Source of the DNA: Porphyromonadaceae bacterium UBA7207
GTDB lineage: Bacteria > Bacteroidota > Bacteroidia > Bacteroidales > Muribaculaceae
NCBI GenBank assembly: GCA_002490635.1
Contig: DKUJ01000003.1
Location: 49,572 to 96,458, forward strand
Direction of reading: 5' to 3'
DNA: 46,887 bases
Numbering within the stretch: position 1 is the stretch's first letter; each line of letters opens with the position of its first letter. The notes beneath the pieces were generated by a model that had not been told where the DNA came from, made no database searches, and saw only the letters and a list, made by a program, of their open reading frames with translations. Of this stretch, positions 9,306-17,015 are shown in pieces. The position numbers were made by a program, and so were the translations under genes.

Positions 9306-11007
9306 CTCTATCCCTGCCACCAAGCGAAGTCGTACAGCCTTGGCGCTCATGTGGATTGTGCCGCTGTTGTTGCTGGTTCCGAACATAGGACTTACAATTA
9401 CAGAACATCTCTATAACGGCTGGGAAAAAGCTGCAAACCTGCTTCTTCCGCTTGGTGTCTACTGCTTTTTGGCATCCTGCTGGAAAAGAGTGGGGATTAC
9501 CACACTGCTCTCTCTACCGCTAATGATTCTTTGCGCCTTCCAGATTGTTCTCCTTTTCCTGTACGGCGAATCGATAATTGCCATTGACATGTTCCTCAAC
9601 GTAGCCACGACAAACTACAACGAGGCTACGGAACTGCTGAGCAATCTCACACCAGCTATACTAACCGTGTGCACTATCTACCTCCCGCCGCTGGTTGCCG
9701 GAATCGTGGTCTCTATACGCCATGAATTCGTGGATGCGTCCCGGCGGCGAGTATTGCGGATGGTCGCTGCCGCCACATACGCAGCAGGCATGATTGCCGC
9801 CGTCGGTGCATACCGGTCCAATCCAGATTACTCGATATCCCGAAAACTGTTTCCTGTAAATGTGGTCGCAAACATACATTCGGCAATCGTTCGTGCCGAA
9901 CAATCATCGCACTACCCCGCAACCAGCGAAAATTTCCGGTTCGGCTCCCGGTCCACCCGTCCCGACAGCATTGCCGAAGTGTATGTGATGGTTATCGGAG
10001 AGACCTCGCGTGCCGGCAACTGGCAGCTTAACGGCCACTCACGCTCCACAAATCCGAAGCTGTGCAAGAGGCTGGGTGTCGTGAATTTCAGCCGCACACT
10101 GTCCGAGAGCAACACCACACACAAAAGCGTGCCACTTATGATGTCGCACCTCAACAGCAAAGAGTTCGGCGACTCAATATACCGTTCGAAAGGTATCATC
10201 GATGCTTTCAATGAGGCCGGATTCACCACTGCCTGGATTTCCAATCAGAAACATAATGGCTCGTTCATCGACTTTTTCGGACAACAGGCCGACAGCGTTG
10301 TTTATCTCTCCGATGACAACATGTCGCACTTCGATGGTGATACAACTGATGAACTGAAGCGCTTCCTCGCCTCCAATCCCCATCGGAAGGTTTTCGTGGC
10401 AATACACACCTATGGCTCACATTTCAATTACCGCGAGCGTTACCCCGATGGTTTCGACCATTTCCACCCTGACAACGCAAGCGAAGCCCGTGCCGCTAAC
10501 CGCCAGGAGCTTATGAACGCCTACGACAACTCTATCCTTTATACCGATGCCGTTCTCGACAGTATAATAGGAGTGCTGGCCGACACCGGGCGTCCCGCCG
10601 CTCTGGTATACACTTCCGACCACGGCGAAGACATTTTCGACGACTGCCGCGGACGCTTTCTCCACGCCTCGCCACATCCCACATATTATCAGATTCATGT
10701 GCCCATGATAGCGTGGACTTCCGAGTCCTTCGCGGAAATGGAACCTGAGGCTGTGTTTATGCTTGACCGGCATTCGGCATCAGATGTATCGTCGAGCCTT
10801 TCGGTATTCCATACTCTTGTGGGACTTGCCGGAATCGCCACTCCCCGCTATAATGCAAAGGCCGACTTGTCTTCGAATCTATACACGGCGCCGGAGCGCA
10901 TATACCTTAACGACTACAACGAGGCTGTGGCTCTCGGACAATCCGGATTGAGAAATATCGACATTTCCATACTCGACAGCGCGGGGATTTCGAAAGGCAT
11001 CATGTAG
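9292..11007 (+). CDS. Phosphoethanolamine transferase (EptA/sulfatase-like)
   Basis: Inner-membrane enzyme of the alkaline-phosphatase superfamily that moves phosphoethanolamine from phosphatidylethanolamine to lipid A or another envelope glycan. It has 571 residues, with four to five hydrophobic segments in residues 15-175 and a periplasmic catalytic domain from about 228. The nucleophile is very probably Thr238 in VIGETSRAGNWQLNG. Metal-binding motifs HTYGSH and YTSDHGED follow, as in EptA. The start overlaps the Omp85-type gene by 14 bases, so the two are probably co-translated. In this phylum such enzymes modify lipid A and affect cationic peptide resistance, but the acceptor here cannot be read from sequence. 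Confidence 0.88.
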   Translation: MKRSDSIPATKRSRTALALMWIVPLLLLVPNIGLTITEHLYNGWEKAANLLLPLGVYCFLASCWKRVGITTLLSLPLMILCAFQIVLLFLYGESIIAIDMFLNVATTNYNEATELLSNLTPAILTVCTIYLPPLVAGIVVSIRHEFVDASRRRVLRMVAAATYAAGMIAAVGAYRSNPDYSISRKLFPVNVVANIHSAIVRAEQSSHYPATSENFRFGSRSTRPDSIAEVYVMVIGETSRAGNWQLNGHSRSTNPKLCKRLGVVNFSRTLSESNTTHKSVPLMMSHLNSKEFGDSIYRSKGIIDAFNEAGFTTAWISNQKHNGSFIDFFGQQADSVVYLSDDNMSHFDGDTTDELKRFLASNPHRKVFVAIHTYGSHFNYRERYPDGFDHFHPDNASEARAANRQELMNAYDNSILYTDAVLDSIIGVLADTGRPAALVYTSDHGEDIFDDCRGRFLHASPHPTYYQIHVPMIAWTSESFAEMEPEAVFMLDRHSASDVSSSLSVFHTLVGLAGIATPRYNAKADLSSNLYTAPERIYLNDYNEAVALGQSGLRNIDISILDSAGISKGIM

Positions 11008-11080
11008 CTAAATCTTTACGAAGTTCTCCATTTTAGAACACCAACACACTGAAATTCACAACATTAAACATAAAATACAC

Positions 11081-11114
11081 ATCTACAAATTTTCAAAATT
11101 GAAAATTTGTAGAT
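11081..11114. repeat. Perfect 14-base inverted repeat upstream of nrdD
   Basis: Arms ATCTACAAATTTTC (11081-11094) and GAAAATTTGTAGAT (11101-11114) are exact reverse complements around a 6-base AAAATT spacer. The core GAAAATTTGT recurs as a direct copy at 11145-11154, inside the nrdD promoter spacer. The repeat is AT-rich and has no T-run of its own, and it lies 74 bases past the previous stop, so an operator is more likely than a terminator. Confidence 0.75.
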
Positions 11115-11132
11115 AATTTATATCGCCACAAC

Positions 11133-11164
11133 TTTGCCAGAAGGGAAAATTTGTCTTAGCTTTG
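11133..11164 (+). promoter_or_regulatory. nrdDG promoter, Bacteroidota consensus
   Basis: TTTG at 11133-11136, a 20-base spacer, then TAGCTTTG at 11157-11164 match the -33/-7 consensus exactly. The predicted transcript starts near 11171, giving a leader of about 24 bases before the ATG at 11195. The spacer contains GAAAATTTGT (11145-11154), a half-site of the palindrome just upstream, so a protein bound there would block RNA polymerase. Confidence 0.75.
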
Positions 11165-11194
11165 CACTACCAAAAATCGACATCAACAAAAACA

Positions 11195-13402
11195 ATGATA
11201 CAGGTAGTAGTTAAGCGCGACGGCAGAGTCGTAGGATATAACGAGGAGAAAATCAAAGCCGCAATACGCAAAGCCATGCTCACCACCGAACTTGGCGAGG
11301 ACGAAGCGCTGATTCAGAAAATAGCCGACAGAATCGGCGCCCGTGGCGCCGAACGCATGACCGTGGAAGAAATCCAGGACATGGTGGAAGTCGAACTGAT
11401 GAACAGTCCACGCAAAGAAGTGGCCAAGCGTTATATCGCATACCGCGACAAACGCAGCATTGCACGCCGCGCGAAAACCCGCGACATGTTTTTGGAAATT
11501 ATCGAGGCGAAAAGCAACGACATCACCCGCGAGAACGCGAACATGAACACCGATTCGCCGGCAGGAATGATGATGAAGTTCGCCAGCGAGACTACAAAGC
11601 CGTTTGTCGACGACTATCTGCTTTCCGATGAAGCACGTGACGCCGTGCGCGGTGGCTATCTGCACATACACGACAAGGATTACTACCCTACCAAAAGCCT
11701 CACCTGTGTACAACACCCGCTGAACCATATTCTTAACCACGGCTTCACCGCCGGACACGGCGAAAGCCGTCCTGCCAAGCGAATCGAGACCGCCTCGGTA
11801 ATAGCGTGCATATCCCTCGAAACCGCCCAGAACGAGATGCATGGCGGCCAGGCGATACCTGCTTTCGATTTCTATCTCGCTCCATTCGTCCGAAGCTCCT
11901 ATGCCGAAGAAGTGGCCAATCTTGAAAAACTCACCGGCCGGGATCTCTCCCATATCAAGGATACCGAATTCCACGACTACCTGTGCCTCCCCCTTGAAGG
12001 ACTCGAAGGAGATCAGAGGCTGAGACAACACGCGGTCAACCGCACGGTAAGCCGCGTGCACCAGGCCATGGAAGCATTCATCCACAACATGAACACCATC
12101 CACAGCCGCGGCGGCAACCAGGTGGTGTTCAGCTCCATCAACTACGGCACCGATACTTCCGCCGAAGGCCGCTGCATAATCCGTGAGCTACTGCACAGCA
12201 CATACGAAGGTGTGGGCAACGGCGCCACCGCAATCTTCCCGATACAGATATGGAAGAAAAAGCGAGGCGTGAGCTACCTGCCGGAAGACCCCAATTACGA
12301 CCTCTACAAACTCGCATGCAAAGTTACCGCACGCAGGTTCTTCCCCAATTTCGTAAACCTCGACGCCTCCTTCAACCAACATGAAAAATGGCGTGCCGAC
12401 GATCCGGAACGGTATCGTTTCGAAGTGGCCACAATGGGATGCCGCACACGTGTGTTCGAGAACCGCTACGGAGAAAAAACATCGATAGGCCGAGGTAATA
12501 TCTCTTTCTCAACCATAAACCTTGTGCGTCTTGCAATAGAGACCATGCCTGTGCGCGACAAGGACGAACGCATCGCCCTGTTCTTCCATAAACTCGACAA
12601 CATTCTCGAAATCACCGCCCGCCAGCTTAACGACCGTTTCAACTTTCAGAAAACGGCTTTGGCAAAACAGTTCCCGCTGCTGATGAGAAAACTGTGGGTA
12701 GGCGGCGACAAACTGCGTCCCGACCAGACCATCGAATCCGTTATCAACCAGGGAACACTCGGCATCGGATTCATCGGACTGGCGGAATGTCTGATAGCCC
12801 TCACGGGGAAACACCACGGCGAAAGCGACGAAGCCCAGAAACTCGGACTCAGAATCGTGAGCCATATGAGAAGCCGCGTGAACGATTTCTGCGAACAATA
12901 CGGCCACAATTACTCCGTCCTCGCCACTCCTGCCGAAGGCCTTTCAGGGAAATTCACCGCCATGGACCGCAAAACCTTCGGTGTGATTCCAGGCATCACC
13001 GACAAAATCTATTATACGAATTCCAACCATGTGCCGGTGTACTATAAATGCTCGCCCAAGCATAAGGCTGAAATCGAGGCACCATACCACCCCCTCACCG
13101 GCGGAGGACATATATTCTACGTCGAAATCGACGGCGATGCCACCCACAACCCCGAAGCAGTGGCGCAGATTGTGGATCTGATGGACCGCTACGACATAGG
13201 CTACGGCTCTGTGAATCATAACCGCAACCGCTGTATGGACTGCGGTTATGAGGACGCATCCGACAGTCTGGATGCATGTCCCGGATGCGGAAGCCACAAC
13301 ATCGACCGCCTGCAGCGTATCACAGGATATCTTGTCGGCACCACCGAACGCTGGAACAACGCCAAACTCGCCGAACTCAACGACCGTGTCGTGCATCAGT
13401 GA
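11195..13402 (+). CDS. nrdD: Anaerobic ribonucleoside-triphosphate reductase
   Basis: Class III, oxygen-sensitive glycyl-radical reductase that makes dNTPs during anaerobic growth. I place the start at ATG 11195 (MIQVVVKRDG), after a consensus promoter, giving 735 residues. An ATP-cone allosteric domain spans about residues 1-95 (VVKRDGRVVGYNEEKIKAAI). The NRDD catalytic barrel follows. Near the C terminus are a zinc site (CMDCGY and CPGCGS) and the glycyl-radical motif RITGYLVG, with Gly711 as the predicted radical site. nrdG, its activase, overlaps the 3' end. Regulation by a repressor binding the GAAAATTTGT half-sites is inferred. Confidence 0.96.
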   Translation: MIQVVVKRDGRVVGYNEEKIKAAIRKAMLTTELGEDEALIQKIADRIGARGAERMTVEEIQDMVEVELMNSPRKEVAKRYIAYRDKRSIARRAKTRDMFLEIIEAKSNDITRENANMNTDSPAGMMMKFASETTKPFVDDYLLSDEARDAVRGGYLHIHDKDYYPTKSLTCVQHPLNHILNHGFTAGHGESRPAKRIETASVIACISLETAQNEMHGGQAIPAFDFYLAPFVRSSYAEEVANLEKLTGRDLSHIKDTEFHDYLCLPLEGLEGDQRLRQHAVNRTVSRVHQAMEAFIHNMNTIHSRGGNQVVFSSINYGTDTSAEGRCIIRELLHSTYEGVGNGATAIFPIQIWKKKRGVSYLPEDPNYDLYKLACKVTARRFFPNFVNLDASFNQHEKWRADDPERYRFEVATMGCRTRVFENRYGEKTSIGRGNISFSTINLVRLAIETMPVRDKDERIALFFHKLDNILEITARQLNDRFNFQKTALAKQFPLLMRKLWVGGDKLRPDQTIESVINQGTLGIGFIGLAECLIALTGKHHGESDEAQKLGLRIVSHMRSRVNDFCEQYGHNYSVLATPAEGLSGKFTAMDRKTFGVIPGITDKIYYTNSNHVPVYYKCSPKHKAEIEAPYHPLTGGGHIFYVEIDGDATHNPEAVAQIVDLMDRYDIGYGSVNHNRNRCMDCGYEDASDSLDACPGCGSHNIDRLQRITGYLVGTTERWNNAKLAELNDRVVHQ

Positions 13403-13898
13403 CAACAGACTGCGTGTGTGCGGAATCGTCGACGGCACCACCGTCGACGGTCCTGGGCTACGCACCTCCATATACTTCGCAGGGTGCCGGCATCATTGTC
13501 CCGGTTGCCACAACCCTTCCACCTGGGATTTCAACGCAGGAACAGAACTAAGCGCCGAATATCTCATGGAACGCATTGCCGACAACGGCTTTGCCGTTAC
13601 TTTCACCGGCGGCGACCCAATGTACTCGGCCACAGCACTCCTTCCGCTTGCAAAGCGAATCTGCAATGCAGGGCTTAGTCTGTGGATTTATACAGGCTTC
13701 ACCATTGAGGAAATATTCTCCGCCGGCGGCGACATGGCAGCATTGGCCGACATGGCCGACGTGATTGTCGACGGCCCTTTCATAGAGTCGCTGAAAGACA
13801 CGCGACTGCTATTCCGCGGCTCCTCGAACCAGAGGCTCGTGGACATGACCGCAACAAAAAAAAACGGCCACGTAGTAGAATACACCCCGACTTTCTGA
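13386..13898 (+). CDS. nrdG: Anaerobic NTP reductase activating protein (radical SAM)
   Basis: Uses S-adenosylmethionine and a 4Fe-4S cluster to form the glycyl radical on NrdD. The cluster motif CRHHCPGC (CxxxCxxC) sits near residue 30, after GTTVDGPGLRTSIYFAG; the SAM-contact segment FTGGDP is near 75. No ATG lies near the conserved start. GTG at 13386, 17 bases inside nrdD, gives 170 residues and is the most reasonable start; a GTG at 13413 would cut too close to the fold. The overlap points to translational coupling with nrdD. No terminator is evident downstream. Confidence 0.93.
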   Translation: MSCISDNRLRVCGIVDGTTVDGPGLRTSIYFAGCRHHCPGCHNPSTWDFNAGTELSAEYLMERIADNGFAVTFTGGDPMYSATALLPLAKRICNAGLSLWIYTGFTIEEIFSAGGDMAALADMADVIVDGPFIESLKDTRLLFRGSSNQRLVDMTATKKNGHVVEYTPTF

Positions 13899-13943
13899 AT
13901 ATAATTCCTATAAAGTGCTAAGAGAATCTTGATAGAACTGTGA

Positions 13944-14354
13944 TTGTCAGTTATTAAACTGGCTATGAGTGTCATGATGCTCACGGGAAACTACATGTTC
14001 ATCTCCATGCTTGGCGAAGAGGGTTTAGCGGCTTTTGCCATCGCCTGCTATCTCTTTCCGGTTGTTTTCTCCATCAGCAATGCCGTTGCCCAGTCGGCGC
14101 AACCGATTATCAGCTTCAACTACGGTGCGCATCTGCTCCACCGCGTCAGCCGGGCGCTGCGCATATAGGTTCAAAACGTCGAGAAAGCAATGGCCTCCAT
14201 CGTATACACGCTGTTGCGGGGCATATTGTTCCTTGTGCCGTGCTTCGGCCTGTTACCACGGGCATTCGGTGTCCCCGGCCTATGGCTCGCCATTCCGGCT
14301 GCGGAACTGCTGACCTGTGCCGTTATTTATATAACATATATCAGACATAAATAA
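13944..14354 (+). pseudogene. Remnant of a MATE-family multidrug efflux gene
   Basis: One reading frame resembles two separate pieces of a MATE transporter. Before a TAG at 14166 is a mid-protein segment (LGEEGLAAFAIACYLFP, then NAVAQSAQPIISFNYGA). After it, in the same frame, comes the C-terminal part (VEKAMASIVYTLLRGI, then FGVPGLWLAIPAAELLT) ending at 14354. Roughly 137 codons remain of a family usually near 450 residues. The N-terminal half is missing, and the join at the stop skips about 100 residues that normally lie between these pieces. It is therefore a decayed gene with a 5' deletion, an internal deletion and a stop, not a functional pump. Confidence 0.75.
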
Positions 14355-14434
14355 TTGACACCAGGATATCCTAAAAGTCGGTCAAGCTCATACTTCAAAA
14401 AAATATTGGACTCCATACGCCATTGACCACTGAG

Positions 14435-14917
14435 TCAGCGCCTTGGTGAGGAATTGTTTGCAGACCGCATACGGCGATGCTGGCGCATGAGCGTGCGGTT
14501 GAAGCGCCTTTCGGCATCTTTTAGCTGCAACAGCTGTCGGGGTGTGAGCACGCGCTTGAGCTCTCGGGCATAGCGCATCTCTATTTCGCCTTCTTTCAGT
14601 TTCTGTGAATAGATAGCAGTGAGAGCACTTTCGAGTTGCATGTCGCCGGCGGTGGTATCGCGGCGCATATCGCGCTCAAGCTGTCTGGTTTCCGTGTCAA
14701 GAACCATCAGCTCATTCTCCATGGCATCGTACAACTCGAAAAACTCCCTCCTGTTCTCCTGGGGGATTGCGAGTTCGCGCGCAAGAAATTCGTGTTTATG
14801 ATCGCGCACTTCGCTAAGGTAGCGCTGGCGGTTGGCACATTGATTGTTCTGGGCATCAGCTGCCATGGACATCCATGAAATGACAGCCAATGACAAAATT
14901 CCTATCAGTCGTATCAT
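14435..14917 (-). CDS. Spy/CpxP-like periplasmic protein
   Basis: A 160-residue exported helical protein. The start at 14917 follows the upstream stop by four bases and begins a signal peptide (MIRLIGILSLAVISWMSMAADA). The mature part is almost entirely charged helix. The segment FLARELAIPQENRREFFELYDAMENE resembles the LTxEQ-type repeats of Spy/CpxP and heavy-metal sensor proteins in layout, and a second copy-like segment is LKRVLTPRQLLQLKDAE. In Bacteroidota such genes commonly end operons of ECF sigma factor, membrane anti-sigma-like protein and this one. Here only the last two are present. A chaperone or stress-sensor role is inferred. Confidence 0.65.
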   Translation of the reverse strand: MIRLIGILSLAVISWMSMAADAQNNQCANRQRYLSEVRDHKHEFLARELAIPQENRREFFELYDAMENELMVLDTETRQLERDMRRDTTAGDMQLESALTAIYSQKLKEGEIEMRYARELKRVLTPRQLLQLKDAERRFNRTLMRQHRRMRSANNSSPRR

Positions 14918-14921
14918 GCTT

Positions 14922-15407
14922 TTATAGTTTTTCCGCAGCGCTGTCGCCTGATTCATACATGAAACTGTCGTCGAAGACCATCTCTTCGGGAAGTGACTCT
15001 TCAGCCAAAGCCATCTCGTCGACGATTTCATAAGAATACTTATCGCTGAAAAAATAGTCGAAAACAAAATCGTCGTCGCCCATCGCTTCGGCAAGAACCT
15101 TGCTGTCGCCGATATCGCCGATGCGGTTCTGACCTCCCAACATGGCGAACATCTGCAACATAAGCCATATTCCGGCGAACATTGCAGCCATATACACATA
15201 GGGGCGCACTTTCTGCCACAGCGATTTGTCGGCAACAGCCGGCGGAGCCTGCACACATTCGGCTTCGGGACGCTCCGGGAGTTGTGACGACATCCTTTCC
15301 GCGAAATCCGCGAAATATCCCTCAGGCACAGTCATGCCTGCCGATGGCTTGGCTAATCCTGCCTGCCTCGCCTGCTCCAATATGCCATATGAAGTGTTCT
15401 TTTTCAT
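14922..15407 (-). CDS. Single-pass membrane protein, anti-sigma-like
   Basis: A 161-residue protein with a cytoplasmic N-terminal region of about 68 residues containing VPEGYFADFAERM, a segment typical of small Bacteroidota proteins encoded after ECF sigma factors. One membrane helix spans about residues 70-90 (VYMAAMFAGIWLMLQMFAML). A strongly acidic C-terminal tail of about 70 residues (GDDDFVFDYFF, then ALAEESLPEEM) follows. I do not see a zinc-binding anti-sigma motif, so the role is inferred from topology and from the Spy-like gene four bases downstream. No sigma factor gene is adjacent: upstream is a divergent promoter region and the transglutaminase-like gene. Confidence 0.65.
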   Translation of the reverse strand: MKKNTSYGILEQARQAGLAKPSAGMTVPEGYFADFAERMSSQLPERPEAECVQAPPAVADKSLWQKVRPYVYMAAMFAGIWLMLQMFAMLGGQNRIGDIGDSKVLAEAMGDDDFVFDYFFSDKYSYEIVDEMALAEESLPEEMVFDDSFMYESGDSAAEKL

Positions 15408-15443
15408 TCTTTGATAATTTGACTCGTGGTACGGCTGTCGGTT

Positions 15444-15475
15444 TAAAGCTATCCGTGTTAATCTGTGTTAACAAA
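15444..15475 (-). promoter_or_regulatory. Promoter of the anti-sigma-like/Spy-like pair
   Basis: On the minus strand TTTG (15475-15472), a 20-base spacer and TAGCTTTA (15451-15444) match the Bacteroidota promoter with one mismatch at the last -7 base. The spacer carries two direct copies of GTGTTAA (plus-strand 15455-15461 and 15465-15471) ten bases apart, one helical turn, which could bind a regulator. Confidence 0.55.
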
Positions 15476-15561
15476 AGCTGCCCGTGAATTAGCATCTTTA
15501 CAGCCGGACATCCAACCAGTCTGCAAAGATAACTGAATCAATGTATAAAAATAGAAATTAT

Positions 15562-15592
15562 TTTGTGAAAGATTGAATAATTGCTAACTTTA
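15562..15592 (+). promoter_or_regulatory. Promoter of the transglutaminase-like gene
   Basis: TTTG at 15562-15565, 19 bases, then TAACTTTA at 15585-15592, one base off the TAnnTTTG consensus. The predicted start near 15599 leaves about 19 bases before the ATG at 15618. It is divergent from the promoter at 15444-15475. Confidence 0.55.
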
Positions 15593-15617
15593 CAACATCA
15601 AAATATATCTTGAATCC

Positions 15618-17015
15618 ATGAAAAAAGCCATAATACTTTTGGCAGTTGTCGCGACAGGCGCATTCGCAGCCTGGAAGATTGCCGACCTGGCCCGCATAGA
15701 AAATGTAACTACATCCACACCATCATGGCTGGAGGCGGACTCTGCTGCGGCAATCCGCTCACGTCTGCTCTATGATTTTCCATGGACCCTCGAGCAGGCC
15801 AGGCCCATACTGCGCCAGCGCTATCCGGAACTGACCGATGCCGAAATCGACAGCTTTGTGGAATTGAAATACATTGAGACTCTCGTTATCAACGACACCC
15901 TCCGCGTGCACCGCAAAGCGCCCCGCAATCTTGCATTGCTGAATCCGGAGATGAGTGGCGAGACCGGACGTGGCGACATAGCCAGCGAACAGAGGATATC
16001 CTATGTCGATTCCATTCTTGCCTGGAGTCGCGGCAAAAACGCCCTCGGCGGCGCACACAAAGTCACATTCCGATTCAGCATCGATGTGCCCTACTGCGAA
16101 GCTATCGCCGGCGACTCTCTGCGCGTATGGCTCCCACTGCCGCTTGGTGCCGATGCCGTGGACTATCAGGATTCGGTGACCATTATCAGCACAAGCCAGC
16201 CCGACTACATTACATCGGCACAGCTGTCGGGGACAATACCGGTGCACAACAGCGTGTATATGACCGCTCCAGCCCCTACAAATCCAGGCGACACCGCTCA
16301 CTTCGAATATGTAGGCAGCTACATCGCCAAAGGACGATATGCAAGCCGCCGGAGCATTGCCGACAATCTTCAGCCCTACGACACCACAAGCACTCTCTAT
16401 AAAGAGTATACAGCTTTCGACGGCCCACATTACGTGCGGCTGGACTCTCTGGCTCATGCCATTGTTGGCGACAATACCAATCCGCTTGAATGCAGCGAAA
16501 TGGTGTTCGATTACATTCAGGACACCCTGCCCTGGGCCGGCGCACGGGAATACAGCACAATAGAATGCATTCCGCAATATGTTGTCGAACAAGGACATGG
16601 CGACTGCGGACAGGTTACCCTCCTCTACATATCGCTCATGCGCACTCTTGGAATTCCCGCACGATGGATAAGCGGCTGGATGCTTCACCCCGGAGAAGTG
16701 AATTTCCACGACTGGGGTGCCGTGTACTTCGAAGGCACAGGATGGGTTCCCGTCGATGCTTCATTCGGACGTTATGCCAACGCAAGCGATCCCGAAGCAC
16801 AACGCTTCTACAACAACGGCATCGATTCATACCGCATGTGCATCAACACCGGAGTTGGCGGCCAGTTCGTTCCCGCAAAGAAATTCGTCCGCAGTGAGAC
16901 TGTCGATTTCCAGGCCGGAGAGGTTGAATGCTCCAAAGGAAACATGTTCTATCCCGGCTGGGAGTCGAACATGGACATCATATCCATAACCCCCGTAGCA
17001 ACAACACAGCAATGA
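15618..17015 (+). CDS. Exported transglutaminase-like cysteine protein
   Basis: A 465-residue protein with an N-terminal signal or membrane anchor (MKKAIILLAVVATGAFAAW). A beta-rich region of about residues 140-250 is followed by a transglutaminase-core domain with the full triad: Cys330 in GHGDCGQ, His364 in NFHDWG and Asp380 in PVDASFG. Bacterial members of this fold act as peptidases or amide hydrolases more often than as cross-linkers. It overlaps the NlpC/P60 gene through ATGA and leads a run of NlpC/P60 peptidase, dipeptide epimerase and GSI-like enzyme. A role in trimming murein or dietary peptides in the periplasm is therefore plausible but not shown. Confidence 0.82.
   Translation: MKKAIILLAVVATGAFAAWKIADLARIENVTTSTPSWLEADSAAAIRSRLLYDFPWTLEQARPILRQRYPELTDAEIDSFVELKYIETLVINDTLRVHRKAPRNLALLNPEMSGETGRGDIASEQRISYVDSILAWSRGKNALGGAHKVTFRFSIDVPYCEAIAGDSLRVWLPLPLGADAVDYQDSVTIISTSQPDYITSAQLSGTIPVHNSVYMTAPAPTNPGDTAHFEYVGSYIAKGRYASRRSIADNLQPYDTTSTLYKEYTAFDGPHYVRLDSLAHAIVGDNTNPLECSEMVFDYIQDTLPWAGAREYSTIECIPQYVVEQGHGDCGQVTLLYISLMRTLGIPARWISGWMLHPGEVNFHDWGAVYFEGTGWVPVDASFGRYANASDPEAQRFYNNGIDSYRMCINTGVGGQFVPAKKFVRSETVDFQAGEVECSKGNMFYPGWESNMDIISITPVATTQQ

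Noticed and set aside
11162..11194. TTG start eleven codons upstream for nrdD
   Set aside because: The TTG is part of the -7 box itself, so it cannot be in the transcript leader.
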